Positions 42,202 to 51,280 of a DNA stretch of 64,000 bases are shown here, piece by piece. The notes beneath the pieces are model-generated. The model had not been told where the DNA came from and did not search any database. It saw nothing but the letters and a program-made list of their open reading frames with translations. The position numbers and the translations under genes were made by a program. The DNA comes from Myxococcales bacterium (GTDB taxonomy: Bacteria > Myxococcota_A > Polyangia > Polyangiales > Polyangiaceae): NCBI GenBank assembly GCA_016794345.1, contig JAEUKE010000044.1:1-64000 (forward strand), given 5' to 3'. Each line of letters starts with the position of its first letter. The first letter of the stretch is position 1.

Positions 42202-42420
42202 CGTCGTGAGCCGGTCTTCTGACTCCCCAGCCGCCCTGCCCGAAAGATCAGGAGAGCGACCCGGTTCCTTCCGGAGGACGACGAGCCCTCCGTGGATGCG
42301 CCGGCGGTGGGATTGTCCCACCGTGGGTTACAGCGGCGGCTCCGTGCCGGACTTTCACCGGCTTCCCACGGCGGATGAGCGATCCGCCGCCCGCCCCGAA
42401 GAGCGGAGAGCTCACGACGA
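42202..42420 (-). ncRNA. Cobalamin riboswitch
   Basis: Read on the minus strand, the region contains GGGAAGCCGGTGAAAGTCCG, a CGCTGTAA core, and AGTCAGAAGACCGGC near the 3' end, all hallmarks of the cobalamin aptamer. The closing P1 helix is visible: CGTCGTGAGC at 42419-42410 pairs perfectly with GCTCACGACG at 42211-42202. Downstream a 5-bp hairpin (42178-42194) abuts the GGAGGG ribosome site of the first gene. With no T-run present, control of translation rather than termination is likely. When adenosylcobalamin or a relative is bound the operon should be turned down. Confidence 0.93.
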
Positions 42421-42497
42421 AGAGGTGGCTACCACGGAGGACACGCTCCGAGAAGGGACGTCAGATCGGACGCCGGTCCCATCCGTAAGACTCGGCC

Positions 42498-43175
42498 ATG
42501 TCCGACCCGTACCGCGACGAGCTCTCCCCGCTGCGCACCCGGCTCTCCGCCCTTCGCTCCGAGGCAGCGGACATCGAGGGCCGACTCGGGCGGGCGGAGG
42601 AGCTCCGGAGGCGGCGCGTCGAGGTGGCCTCGGAGATCGAGGACCTCGAAAATCGCCTCCGCAACCTGGAGACGCAGACCACGCTCGACGGCCTACGCAT
42701 CGCCAGCCCGTGCAACGCCAGCTGGGACGGCATGGTCGGCGACGAGCGCGTCCGGTTCTGCGGTCAGTGCCAGAAAAACGTCTACAACGTGGGGGGCATG
42801 ACCCGCGACGAGGCGTACGCGCTCCTGCGCTCGAACGCCGGCGGCACCGTGTGCATGCGCCTCTTCCGGCGTGCTGACGGCACTGTCATGACTTCGGACT
42901 GTCCGACCGGGCTGAAGAAGAAGCGCTTCCGCAGGCTTGCCATGGTGGCGGGCGGTCTGGCGGCCGCCGCGACCGCGAGCGCGTTCGTCACGCTCGGCGC
43001 CGGCTCGCGTATGGGCGAGATCCCCGTCGCGGGCGGCGTTCGCGTGCCGGAGAGGCCCAGCCACGAGCTCGGGAAGATGGAGATGGGCGACGTGGCGCCG
43101 ATGGGCACGGTCGCGGTGCCCGACGCTCCTCCTCCTCCGCCGCCGACGCCCTCCGCCAAGCCGCCGCGTCGCTGA
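42498..43175 (+). CDS. Coiled-coil protein with CxxC motif domain and one membrane helix
   Basis: 225 residues. Residues ~5-62 form an Arg/Glu/Leu-rich coiled coil. Next is a compact Cys domain: SPCNASWDGMVGDERVRFC, then GQCQKNVYNVGGMTRDEAY, VCMRLFRRADGT and SDCPTG. The spacing C...WxxMxG...RxCxxCxxxVYN recurs in proteins of unknown function from large-genome bacteria and could bind a metal or Fe-S cluster. A transmembrane helix (LAMVAGGLAAAATASAFVT) and a Pro-rich tail follow. The gene lies 78 bases from the riboswitch and is transcribed away from it. Confidence 0.7.
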   Translation: MSDPYRDELSPLRTRLSALRSEAADIEGRLGRAEELRRRRVEVASEIEDLENRLRNLETQTTLDGLRIASPCNASWDGMVGDERVRFCGQCQKNVYNVGGMTRDEAYALLRSNAGGTVCMRLFRRADGTVMTSDCPTGLKKKRFRRLAMVAGGLAAAATASAFVTLGAGSRMGEIPVAGGVRVPERPSHELGKMEMGDVAPMGTVAVPDAPPPPPPTPSAKPPRR

Positions 43176-43233
43176 GCGCGCGGGTCGGCCGGTTTCTTGG
43201 CCGAGCCTGCGCCCGACGCCTACCCTGCCCGCG

Positions 43234-43701
43234 ATGCGCTTCGTCCGCGTCGCCCTGTCGATCCTGTTCGCGCTGAGCATCCTCCTCGGGTCAGCGTCGC
43301 ACGCGTTCGCCAAGGGGACGCTCGACATCGCTTCGGTCGAGTTCAAGGCCGGCGTCGACAAGAAGGGTCAGAAGCGGATCGCCACCACCATCCGCCGGCA
43401 AGCGCACCGCGCCGCCAAGCACCTCGACTTCGGCGTCAAAGGGCGCGTCGAGGTCACGTTCGTCGTTCGCGACATCCAGGTCGTCGAAGAAGACGACGTC
43501 GTCACGGTGACCTGCACGCTGGTCGGTCGCCTGAAGGGCGGCGGCTCGGCCCGCTCGAAGATCAGGTTCGGCGGCAAGCCGGACAAGAACAACAAGGTCG
43601 AGCGGCAGGTCGTCGCCGCGGCGACCGAGGGCGTGCTCACCCGTCTCGCCCAGCTCTCGCGCGAGCGAGCCAAGGCCCGGCAGAAGGCCGACAGCACCTG
43701 A
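43234..43701 (+). CDS. Secreted or periplasmic small protein, unknown
   Basis: 155 residues with a clean signal peptide (FALSILLGSASHAFAKG, cleavage after AFA). The mature part is Lys/Arg-rich with a beta-strand core (RVEVTFVVRDIQVVEEDDVV, then TCTLVGRLKGGG). It ends in a basic helix (AQLSRERAKARQKADST). It looks like a small soluble beta domain, and no family was recognised. It lies 60 bases before the large DUF3857 gene, possibly in the same transcript. Confidence 0.65.
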   Translation: MRFVRVALSILFALSILLGSASHAFAKGTLDIASVEFKAGVDKKGQKRIATTIRRQAHRAAKHLDFGVKGRVEVTFVVRDIQVVEEDDVVTVTCTLVGRLKGGGSARSKIRFGGKPDKNNKVERQVVAAATEGVLTRLAQLSRERAKARQKADST

Positions 43702-43761
43702 GCGTGTGAGCCCTCGTCCGGGGTAGCGTGCCCGATCTTGTGTGGGTACGCTTCCGGCCGC

Positions 43762-46700
43762 ATGCGTCGCCCCTTGTCCATCGTCCGGCTCCGTTCGCTC
43801 GTCGCCACGGCCTGCCTCGGCGCGCTCGCGGTTTCCGCGACCCTCCCTTCCGACAGCGCCCTCGCCCAACCGGCCGCGCCGAAGAAGCCGCAGCCGACCG
43901 GGAAGGAAGGGCCGAAGAAGCCGGCGCCGGACGACCCGAAAAAGCCGACGCTCAAGCCTGGGATCCCGCGAAGACCCCTCCTGCCGATCCCGGCGAAGCC
44001 AGGCGACCCCAAGGATGCCGAGGGCAAGGGCAGAGACAAACCGAAGGACGGCAAGCCGAAGGACGACAAATCCAAGGACAAGAAGCCCGCGGTCGTCGAG
44101 GAAGACGCGCCGGCCGACCTCCGTTGGACCCACGGCACTGCGGACGCGATGATCGATCAGGCGCTCAAGCGCGCCGAGTTCGGGACCGCGGACGCCGTCG
44201 CCGGTGTGCTCGTCTCGCTCGCGCTGCGTGACCACGCCTCGCCCGACCGTGTGTCGCGCGGGCTCGGCGCGCTCACGAAGAGCCCCCACCCGTTCACCAA
44301 CGAAGCCCGCCTGCTCCACCTGTGGATGACGCCGCTGCCCCTGGGCCGTGCGTGGGAGGGGTTCTCCAAGGCCAAGCTCGACGCCCCCGCGCAAGCGACC
44401 GGCATCGTGAAGACCGTCGCCATCACGGGTCCGTTCCAGGACGCGGGCGGCGGCCTCTTCAAGCAGGAGGGGCCCGAGGCCGCCGAGTCGAGCTTCGCCG
44501 ACATGCGGGCGGAGTACTCCTGGGGTGACTACGAGGTGCGTGTCCGGCGCGCGCTCCCGGACGCGGTGACGGCGCAGGGCGTGCCGCTCGATCTCTACGT
44601 CTCGCCGCGCACGGAGTCGTGCTCCTACGTTTCCGCGAGCGTGACGTTCCCGTCATCACCCAAGACCGTCGTCGCCCGCGTCGCGGCGAGCGGCAGCGTG
44701 CGCCTCGCCTGGGACGGCGAGACCGTCGCCTCGAGCGAGGAGGTCCACTCGCGAGGCATCCTCGATCGGCTCGCGGTGGCGATCGATCCGGAGGCCGGCG
44801 CGCACCTCGTCACCGTGAAGGTGTGCTCCTCGCCCCTGCCAGACGACGGGCGGGTCCGCATCCGGTTCACCGACGAAGACGGCGCGCCGATCCGCGTGGA
44901 GGCCACGAGCGATCTCTCGGGCCTCCCCGAAGGCCGCGCAAAGGCGAAGCCGCTCGCGGCGACGGCCAAGCCGGCCAAGGCGGGCGCGAAGCCCGCGCCC
45001 ACGGTGAAGGCGCCGAAGGCGACCGCGTCACGCGTGAAGGCGCGCCGCGTGCAGACGGCGCTCGAGAGGGCGCTGGCCGTCGGGACCGATCCGCCGACGC
45101 GCCGCGCCTTGCCCGCCGTCGTGGTGCTCGCGCTCGGCGGCGCCGACGACACGCGGTCGCCGCGAGCGCCCGGCCTCCTCGACCGCATCGCGAAGGACCC
45201 GACCACCACGCCCGATCAGCTCGCCGTGGCCGGCTGGCTCTCGGGCTTCGGCGCCAACAAGAGCGGGTGGCTGAACCAGGCGACCGAACGAGGGCTCGCG
45301 TCGGGTGACCGCGACACGGCCTCGTTTGCCCTCCGGAGGCTCGCCGAGGCGCAGGTCGCGCAGGGCAACGTGGACTGGGCCCTCAAGACGCTCGACCGCG
45401 AGCCCCTGAAGGGCGCGACGGACGCGAACGCGCGGATGCTGCGCGCCTCCGTCAAGGCGCGCGCGGGCGGCGAAGGCGCTCGCCTGGCCGCGCTGGCCGA
45501 TCTGCGTCAGCTCGACGACGATCTGAAGCGGCGCGCCCCCGTCGCCGCCCTGCGCGAGCTCGTGGCGCTCTCCTCGAGCCGCCCGGAGCTCCGCCTGGGG
45601 TACGCGCGAAGGCTCGCGAGCGCGGCGCACGACGGACGCTCGGTCGCCTTCGCAAACGCCGCGGCCATCGAGGGCTCCGCCGCCTTCGAGGCGACGGCAG
45701 CCACGCTGGTCGCGCACCAGACGAACGCTGACGGTCTCGTCAACATCGGGCGCCAGCTCCTCTCGCTGGAGCGATACGCCTGGGCGCGCGAGGTCCTCTA
45801 CACGGCCACGCAGCTCTCGCCCAACGAGGCGGACGGTTGGGAGGCGCTCGCCCAGGCGCGCGAGGGCGTCATCCTGGCCGAGAAGGCGGCCGGCGCGCCG
45901 CCGAGCGACTCGCAGGACCACGCGCAGGCTGCCCGCAGGCGCGCGCTCGATCTGCGGCGCGGGGATCCGCGGATCCAGTCCGAGCTCGCGTTCCGTGATC
46001 GCACGGGCCCCAAGCCGGCCGACGTGACCGAGCACAAGCCCGAGCCCGACGAGCGGTTCCTGGTGCCGTCCGCGACAATCGTGGAGCGCGCGAAGAAGGC
46101 GCCGGCCAAGGTCGGCGAGGTCTTCGAGCGGCAGCTCCACTTCCAGCGGGTCGTGACCTACCACGCCGACAAACGCGTCTCGCAGCTCATCCACCAGGCC
46201 CGCGAGATCGTCGTCGAGCCGCGGACACCCAACGAGCTCGTCGAGCGGAACATCCCCCAGGAGGGCGATCAGATCGAGCTGGTCTTCGCGCGGCTCCACC
46301 GCGCCGACGGCACCGTGGTTCAGCCCGAAGAGCAGAGCGCCGCCGGGGCCTACATCAAGTGGCCTGACCTGAAGAAAGGCGACGTGGTCGAGTACGCCGT
46401 GCGCGCGTGGACGAGCGGCCCGGTGGGCCGGCGCGGCGACGCCCCGTTTTATTTCATCGACTACGTGGGCTCGACCACGACCCGACCGGTCCTCTTCAAC
46501 GAGGTCATCGTCGACTCGCCCGAGAGCTCGCCGCTCGGGCTCGACGTGATCAACGGCAAGGCAGAGAAGCAGGAAGAGAAGGTCGAGAACGGCCGGAAGA
46601 TCGTGCGCCTGACGTGGGACTCGCCCACGAACGTGGCCGACGAGCCCTTCAGCCCCCGCCCGACGGAGCTGTTGCCGCTCGTCGTCGGATCGACGTTCCG

Positions 46701-47886
46701 CTCCTGGGACGAGTTCCGCGCCTGGTACCGTGAGGCCATCAAGGGCTTCTCGGAGCCCGACGATCAGATCAAGCGCCTCGCGGCCGATCTCACGAAGGGA
46801 AAGAAGTCGGAAAAAGAGAAGCTCGAGGCCGTCTTCAACTACGTGGCCGACGACATCCGCTACGTGAACTACGTCTCCGGCGAGTACTGGCTGCCGAACC
46901 GCCCGCAGCAGTGCCTCGCGCGCAAGCAAGGGGACTGCGACGACAAGGCGACGCTCCTCATCGCGCTGCTTCGCGCCATCGGCGTCGAGGCCACCCCCGT
47001 GCTCGTGCAGACCCGGATCACGGCGATGCCCAGCGTGCTCATGGGGACCAAGGCCGCCGTGCCGCTCTTCGATCACGGCATCGCCTACCTGCCCGGCAAG
47101 AACGGCAAGCCGGGGACGTGGCTCGACGCCACGAGCCCGCAGAGCCGCATCGGCCCGCTCCCCAGCATGGACGCGCGCGCCAAGGCGCTCTTCATCCTCG
47201 AAGGCGACGCGAAGATCATCGACACGCCGAGCTCGAGCCCCGTCGATCACGGCGTCACGATGGACTGGACCATCAAGCTGGACGCGACGGGTGCGGCGGA
47301 CGTCGTGGGCAAGGAGAAACACCTCGGCGACTGGGCGTTCGAGCTCCGCAACAACCTCGTCGAGGCGGACGCGCGCGCCCAGTGGGTCGAGCAGTACCTG
47401 TCCTCGCGGTGGCTCCCGACCGTCGATCTGGCGCCCAAGATCGACTACGTGCCCGACGCGGGCACGCTGGGGTACTCGGCTCGTTCGGAGGGGTTCGCCC
47501 GCAAGGAGGGCGAAGAGCTCGCGGTGCCCGTGCTCGGCACCTACAGCTTCATGGCCACGTTCGCCGCCCTGCCCAAGCGGACGCTGCCGCTCGTCCTGCC
47601 GCCGCAGCTCGGCCCGAGCCACCAGAAGCGCTCGATCACGCTGCTCGCGCCGCCGGGCTTCGCGTTCCGCGAGCTGCCGGCCGCGGGCGAGGCCAAGGGC
47701 GGGCCGTTCGGCACCGCGAAGGTGAGCTTCAAGCCCGGCAAGCAAAACGGAAGCGTCATCATCGAGTCGGAGGTCGTCTTCGACAAGTCGACGATCTCCG
47801 TCGCGGAGTACCCCGCGTTCCGCAAGTGGCTCGAGTCGGTCGACGCGCTCATGCGCAAGTCGGTCCGATTGGGCAAGGGCGGATGA
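43762..47886 (+). CDS. Large DUF3857/transglutaminase-like protein
   Basis: 1374 residues from the ATG at 43762, which gives a signal peptide (SLVATACLGALAVSATLPSD). A Lys/Pro-rich stretch (about 25-110) precedes a TPR-like helical middle (about 430-720, ASFALRRLAEAQVAQGNVDW and similar). The C-terminal third has a DUF3857 domain (RVVTYHADKRVSQLIHQA, VERNIPQEGDQIELVFARLH) followed by a transglutaminase-like core with QGDCDDKATLLIALLRAIG (Cys), LFDHGIAYLPGK (His) and TWLDATSP (Asp), a complete triad. Its stop overlaps the next gene (ATGA). It is probably an envelope protein that cross-links or cleaves peptides; the enzyme activity is unproven in this family. Confidence 0.85.
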   Translation: MRRPLSIVRLRSLVATACLGALAVSATLPSDSALAQPAAPKKPQPTGKEGPKKPAPDDPKKPTLKPGIPRRPLLPIPAKPGDPKDAEGKGRDKPKDGKPKDDKSKDKKPAVVEEDAPADLRWTHGTADAMIDQALKRAEFGTADAVAGVLVSLALRDHASPDRVSRGLGALTKSPHPFTNEARLLHLWMTPLPLGRAWEGFSKAKLDAPAQATGIVKTVAITGPFQDAGGGLFKQEGPEAAESSFADMRAEYSWGDYEVRVRRALPDAVTAQGVPLDLYVSPRTESCSYVSASVTFPSSPKTVVARVAASGSVRLAWDGETVASSEEVHSRGILDRLAVAIDPEAGAHLVTVKVCSSPLPDDGRVRIRFTDEDGAPIRVEATSDLSGLPEGRAKAKPLAATAKPAKAGAKPAPTVKAPKATASRVKARRVQTALERALAVGTDPPTRRALPAVVVLALGGADDTRSPRAPGLLDRIAKDPTTTPDQLAVAGWLSGFGANKSGWLNQATERGLASGDRDTASFALRRLAEAQVAQGNVDWALKTLDREPLKGATDANARMLRASVKARAGGEGARLAALADLRQLDDDLKRRAPVAALRELVALSSSRPELRLGYARRLASAAHDGRSVAFANAAAIEGSAAFEATAATLVAHQTNADGLVNIGRQLLSLERYAWAREVLYTATQLSPNEADGWEALAQAREGVILAEKAAGAPPSDSQDHAQAARRRALDLRRGDPRIQSELAFRDRTGPKPADVTEHKPEPDERFLVPSATIVERAKKAPAKVGEVFERQLHFQRVVTYHADKRVSQLIHQAREIVVEPRTPNELVERNIPQEGDQIELVFARLHRADGTVVQPEEQSAAGAYIKWPDLKKGDVVEYAVRAWTSGPVGRRGDAPFYFIDYVGSTTTRPVLFNEVIVDSPESSPLGLDVINGKAEKQEEKVENGRKIVRLTWDSPTNVADEPFSPRPTELLPLVVGSTFRSWDEFRAWYREAIKGFSEPDDQIKRLAADLTKGKKSEKEKLEAVFNYVADDIRYVNYVSGEYWLPNRPQQCLARKQGDCDDKATLLIALLRAIGVEATPVLVQTRITAMPSVLMGTKAAVPLFDHGIAYLPGKNGKPGTWLDATSPQSRIGPLPSMDARAKALFILEGDAKIIDTPSSSPVDHGVTMDWTIKLDATGAADVVGKEKHLGDWAFELRNNLVEADARAQWVEQYLSSRWLPTVDLAPKIDYVPDAGTLGYSARSEGFARKEGEELAVPVLGTYSFMATFAALPKRTLPLVLPPQLGPSHQKRSITLLAPPGFAFRELPAAGEAKGGPFGTAKVSFKPGKQNGSVIIESEVVFDKSTISVAEYPAFRKWLESVDALMRKSVRLGKGG

Positions 47887-48911
47887 GCAAAGCCGGCGCC
47901 CTCGTCGGGCTCTCGCTCCTCCTCTCGGGCTGTCTCCAGGTCGACTACGTGCTGCAGGCGGCCGAGGGCCAGCTCGACCTGGCCTGCCGCGCGCGGAGCA
48001 TCGAGAGCGCGAAGCGCGACCCGGACATCCACCCTCGGGTCCGCGCGTTGCTCGGCGAGGTGGCTCACGTGAAGGCCTTCGCCAGGGAGCAAGGCCTGGT
48101 CCCGACCGACAGCTACGAAGATTTCGTCGATCTCGATCGGACGTCGGTCGTGTACGTCGTGACCGCGGCGCCGCCCATCTCGCTCGAGCCGGTCCGGTGG
48201 GATTTCCCGATCGTGGGGAGCGTGCCCTACCTCGGCTGGTTCGACGAGCAAGAGGCGAAGAACCACGCCCAGAAGCTCCGTGACCGCGGCTACGACGTCT
48301 ACCTCCGCGGCGCCTCGGCCTACTCGACCCTGGGGTGGTTCGACGACCCGGTGCTCTCGTCGATGATCGACGATGGCGACGAGGCCGTGGGGGAGCTCGC
48401 CGACACCATCATCCACGAGTCCCTCCACGCGACGATCTACGTGAAGGGCCAGAGCGAGTTCAACGAGAGCCTCGCCGCGTTCGTGGCCGAGAAGCTCACG
48501 CCGGTCTTCCTCGCCGAGCGCTACGGTGCGTCCTCCGAAGAGCTCGACGCCTACCTCGAGGCCGAGGCGCGCGCCGACAAGGTGCAAGCGCGCTTCGAGG
48601 CCGCGTACGCGCACCTGTCGAAGCTCTATGCGTCGAAGGCGTCGCGTAGCGAGAAGCTCGCGGCGAAGAAGCGGTACCTCGACGACCTACGCGCGGAGCT
48701 CGGCTTCGGCCAGATCAACAACGCCCGCCTCGCCGGGTACGACTCGTACCACGGCGGAGACGCCGCGTTCGCCGAGCTCTTCGCGCGGTGCGGCAGCACA
48801 CGTGCGTTCATCGAGGCCGTGAAACACGCGCGCGCCGCGGACTTCTCCAAGGAGCAGCTGGACGACATCGAGCCAGTCACGCGCAAGCTCGCGTCCTGGT
48901 GCAAGAAATGA
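47883..48911 (+). CDS. Aminopeptidase-like lipoprotein (COG4324 type)
   Basis: 342 residues from an ATG overlapping the previous stop. The lipobox is LLLSGC. The sequence carries the zinc-binding motif HESLHATIYVKGQSEFNESL (HExxH followed by a downstream Glu), as in the predicted aminopeptidase family COG4324/PF10023. Other matching features are GGYLGW-like VPYLGWFDEQEAKNHA and YDVYLRGASAYSTLGWFDDP. Coupling with the DUF3857/transglutaminase protein suggests joint processing of envelope peptides or proteins. It is probably in the periplasm or outer membrane. Confidence 0.85.
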   Translation: MSKAGALVGLSLLLSGCLQVDYVLQAAEGQLDLACRARSIESAKRDPDIHPRVRALLGEVAHVKAFAREQGLVPTDSYEDFVDLDRTSVVYVVTAAPPISLEPVRWDFPIVGSVPYLGWFDEQEAKNHAQKLRDRGYDVYLRGASAYSTLGWFDDPVLSSMIDDGDEAVGELADTIIHESLHATIYVKGQSEFNESLAAFVAEKLTPVFLAERYGASSEELDAYLEAEARADKVQARFEAAYAHLSKLYASKASRSEKLAAKKRYLDDLRAELGFGQINNARLAGYDSYHGGDAAFAELFARCGSTRAFIEAVKHARAADFSKEQLDDIEPVTRKLASWCKK

Positions 48912-48953
48912 CCTCCGCCGTGGCCCAGGCGCCCGGCGGAGCCGCCGGGACCG

Positions 48954-49667
48954 CTACTGCCGGCCAGACGCTCGTATCGCCGCGCCGGTGACCGCCCGCG
49001 AGGCGTCGGACACGAGGAAGGCGATGACCTCGGCCACAGCGATCGGGTCGACGGCGCGCCCGCGATCGGCGTCGCTCATCCACTCGCGGTTCTGGGGCGT
49101 GTCCATCGTGCCGGGTAGCACCGCGTTGACCCGGACCCCCTCCTCCTTCGTCTCGGCGGCGAGGCTCTCCGAGAATGACAGGACGGCGCTCTTCGTCGCC
49201 GAGTACGCGGCTTGCCCCGGCCCAGGCCCGATGGCGGCCAGGCTGGCGAGGTGCACGATGCTCCCGGCCTTGCGGGCCAACATGCGCGGCAACACCGCCC
49301 GCGAGCAGGCGACCGTGGCGCGGAGGTTGATGGCGAGCATGAGCTCCCAGTCGGACCAGGCCGTGTCCACGACCTTCACGCCGCCTTTGTAACCGCCCAC
49401 CGTGCAAACGAGCCCCTGGATGGGCCCGAGCTCCTGCTCGGCGGGGATGACCACCGAGCGCACCGAGGACTCGTCCGTCACGTCCGCCGCGGCGACGCGA
49501 TGATGCGGGCTCCGCGCGATCTCCTCCAGGCCCAGGCGGACGCGCTTCTCGTCCCGATCGAGGAGGATGAGCTTTGCGCCGCGCGACGCGAAGAGGCGGG
49601 CTGTCGCCGCGCCCAGGTTGCCGGCAGCTCCGGTGATGACGACGACGCGCCCCTCGAGATCGTTCAT
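48954..49667 (-). CDS. Short-chain dehydrogenase/reductase
   Basis: 237 residues from the ATG at 49667, where the Rossmann motif VVVITGAAGNLGAATARLF starts; upstream in-frame starts to 49718 add a Ser/Arg-rich stub. It has the NAD(P) TGxxxGxG motif, LLDRDE after strand 2 (favouring NAD), LASLAAI with the catalytic Ser and AYSATKSAVL with Tyr and Lys. It has no signal peptide. The substrate is unknown. It is divergent from the LamG-like lipoprotein at 54 bases. Confidence 0.9.
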   Translation of the reverse strand: MNDLEGRVVVITGAAGNLGAATARLFASRGAKLILLDRDEKRVRLGLEEIARSPHHRVAAADVTDESSVRSVVIPAEQELGPIQGLVCTVGGYKGGVKVVDTAWSDWELMLAINLRATVACSRAVLPRMLARKAGSIVHLASLAAIGPGPGQAAYSATKSAVLSFSESLAAETKEEGVRVNAVLPGTMDTPQNREWMSDADRGRAVDPIAVAEVIAFLVSDASRAVTGAAIRASGRQ

Positions 49668-49721
49668 CCTCTTTGACTCCGACGCGGTACGCTCCGACCT
49701 GGAGCTCGAGAGAGTCATAGC

Positions 49722-50666
49722 ATGGGCGTCGATGGTGCTTTCGTCGGAGCGATGGCCTGTTGCCTGCTGGGGTGCAACCTGGTCGTTTCCCTCGACGATT
49801 TGCAGGATGGGGCAGGAGCGGCGGGCAGCACCGGCGCCCTCCCGGTCGGACCGGGGCCGAGCACCGGGCCCTCCTCGCCGACGTCGAGCGGGACGGGCTC
49901 ACCGACGAGCTCCACCGGGACCGGCGACGGTGGCGGCGGCAGCGCTCCGACGTACGACGCGTGTGTCACGGCGCTCGGACCCGTCGCCCGGTTTCGCCTC
50001 GACGATGCGTCCACCGCCGACGAGCCGAACCTCGGAAGCTGGGGCGGAGTGGCCGTGGCCTCGGGCACGCGGATGGGCGAAGCGCCGCTCGTCGACGGCA
50101 GCCTGAGCGCGACGAGCTTCGCGCCCGACGGCGCGCTCACGCTGGCCACCCCCGCGTTCTTCGGCTCCCAGGGCGGCTACCAGCCCTTCTCGATCGAGCT
50201 CTGGTTCCGTGCCCCTTCGAGCTTCTCCGAGGAGGTCGTGTCCGTACAGATGGGCATGGCCTTGCTCTACCTGCGCATCCAGGAGCGGATGGATCCGATG
50301 GGGCTCGACTCCATCCAGTTCCGCGCGCTCGATCCGTCCCACGATCGCGGCGTGATCGAGAACCTGGACCTCGCGGACGGGGCCCCGCACCACCTCGTCG
50401 CGGTCTACCGCCAGACCGCCGCCACGGTCTTCACGAGCGGCTCCGCTGACGATTTGGTCATTTATGTGGATGGCGTCCCGACGGCGAACCTGGCGACCGG
50501 AATCGAGGCGCCGATCCCCGCGATGGACGGCCCGCTCGTGATCGGCGGCGGCTTCGGCGGCCCGCTCGACGAGCTGGCGATCTACCCCGTGGAGCTCCCC
50601 CCCGCGACGGTGGCGGCCCTCACGGCGCTCGGAAATGGGCAGCTCGTGGATTGCCCGGCGCTCTGA
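49722..50666 (+). CDS. LamG/concanavalin-like surface lipoprotein
   Basis: 314 residues. A short hydrophobic leader with lipobox-like MACCLLGC is followed by a Gly/Ser/Thr-rich linker (about 30-78, PSSPTSSGTGSPTSSTGTGD). The domain has VARFRLDDASTADEPNLGS, QPFSIELWFRAP and GPLDELAIYPVELPPATVAA, the strand pattern of LamG-like jelly rolls. Such proteins are usually exported, outer-membrane-attached and ligand-binding. The ligand is unknown. Confidence 0.72.
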   Translation: MGVDGAFVGAMACCLLGCNLVVSLDDLQDGAGAAGSTGALPVGPGPSTGPSSPTSSGTGSPTSSTGTGDGGGGSAPTYDACVTALGPVARFRLDDASTADEPNLGSWGGVAVASGTRMGEAPLVDGSLSATSFAPDGALTLATPAFFGSQGGYQPFSIELWFRAPSSFSEEVVSVQMGMALLYLRIQERMDPMGLDSIQFRALDPSHDRGVIENLDLADGAPHHLVAVYRQTAATVFTSGSADDLVIYVDGVPTANLATGIEAPIPAMDGPLVIGGGFGGPLDELAIYPVELPPATVAALTALGNGQLVDCPAL

Positions 50667-50729
50667 GCCCTGGGGCTCGGTCGCTCGCGGAGGGGTGTCA
50701 TCGGCCATGGGGTTTGCTAGCGTCCGCGC

Positions 50730-51248
50730 ATGGCAAACCCGACAGCCCTCTGCGAGACCTCGCTCGGCAACTTCAAGGTCGAGCTCTTCGTCGACAAGAT
50801 GCCGATCACGGCGAACAACTTCATCAAGCTCGCCAAGTCGGGCTTCTACGACGGGCTCCATTTCCACCGCGTGATCGAGGGCTTTATGCTGCAGTTCGGC
50901 TGTCCTCACTCCCGCGATCCGGAGAGCCGACGCGCCGGCACCGGCGACGGCCCGGACGGGACGATCAAGGACGAGCACCCGGCGGACGCAAAGCTCTCGA
51001 ACGAGGTCGGCACGCTCTCGATGGCGAACACCGGCGCGCCCAACTCGGGGAGCTGCCAGTTCTTCGTCAACACCGTCCACAACGCCTACCTCGACTGGTT
51101 CTCGCCCGGCCCGTCGAAGCACCCGGTCTTCGGCAAGGTCATCGAGGGCATGGACACGGTGCACAAGATCGAGCGCACGCCCACCCGCCCCGACGACCGC
51201 CCGGTCACCCCGGTGAAGATGATCAAGATCACGGTCGAAGGCGCCTGA
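50730..51248 (+). CDS. Cyclophilin-type peptidyl-prolyl isomerase
   Basis: 172 residues, single domain, no signal peptide, so cytosolic. Active-site segments are [13 protein letters not shown], the [16 protein letters not shown] core and [11 protein letters not shown]. The usual cyclophilin GGD loop is replaced by [20 protein letters not shown]. It catalyses proline cis-trans isomerisation. Confidence 0.92.
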   Translation: MANPTALCETSLGNFKVELFVDKMPITANNFIKLAKSGFYDGLHFHRVIEGFMLQFGCPHSRDPESRRAGTGDGPDGTIKDEHPADAKLSNEVGTLSMANTGAPNSGSCQFFVNTVHNAYLDWFSPGPSKHPVFGKVIEGMDTVHKIERTPTRPDDRPVTPVKMIKITVEGA

Positions 51249-51280
51249 TCGACGACGCCTCGAGATCGGCGTGGGTCTGT

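Noticed and set aside
45028..47745. Minus-strand reading frame of about 905 codons opposite the transglutaminase gene
   Set aside because: It is in the shadow of a gene with clear domains; long antisense frames are expected at this GC content, and its composition is Arg/Leu/Asp-skewed without motifs.
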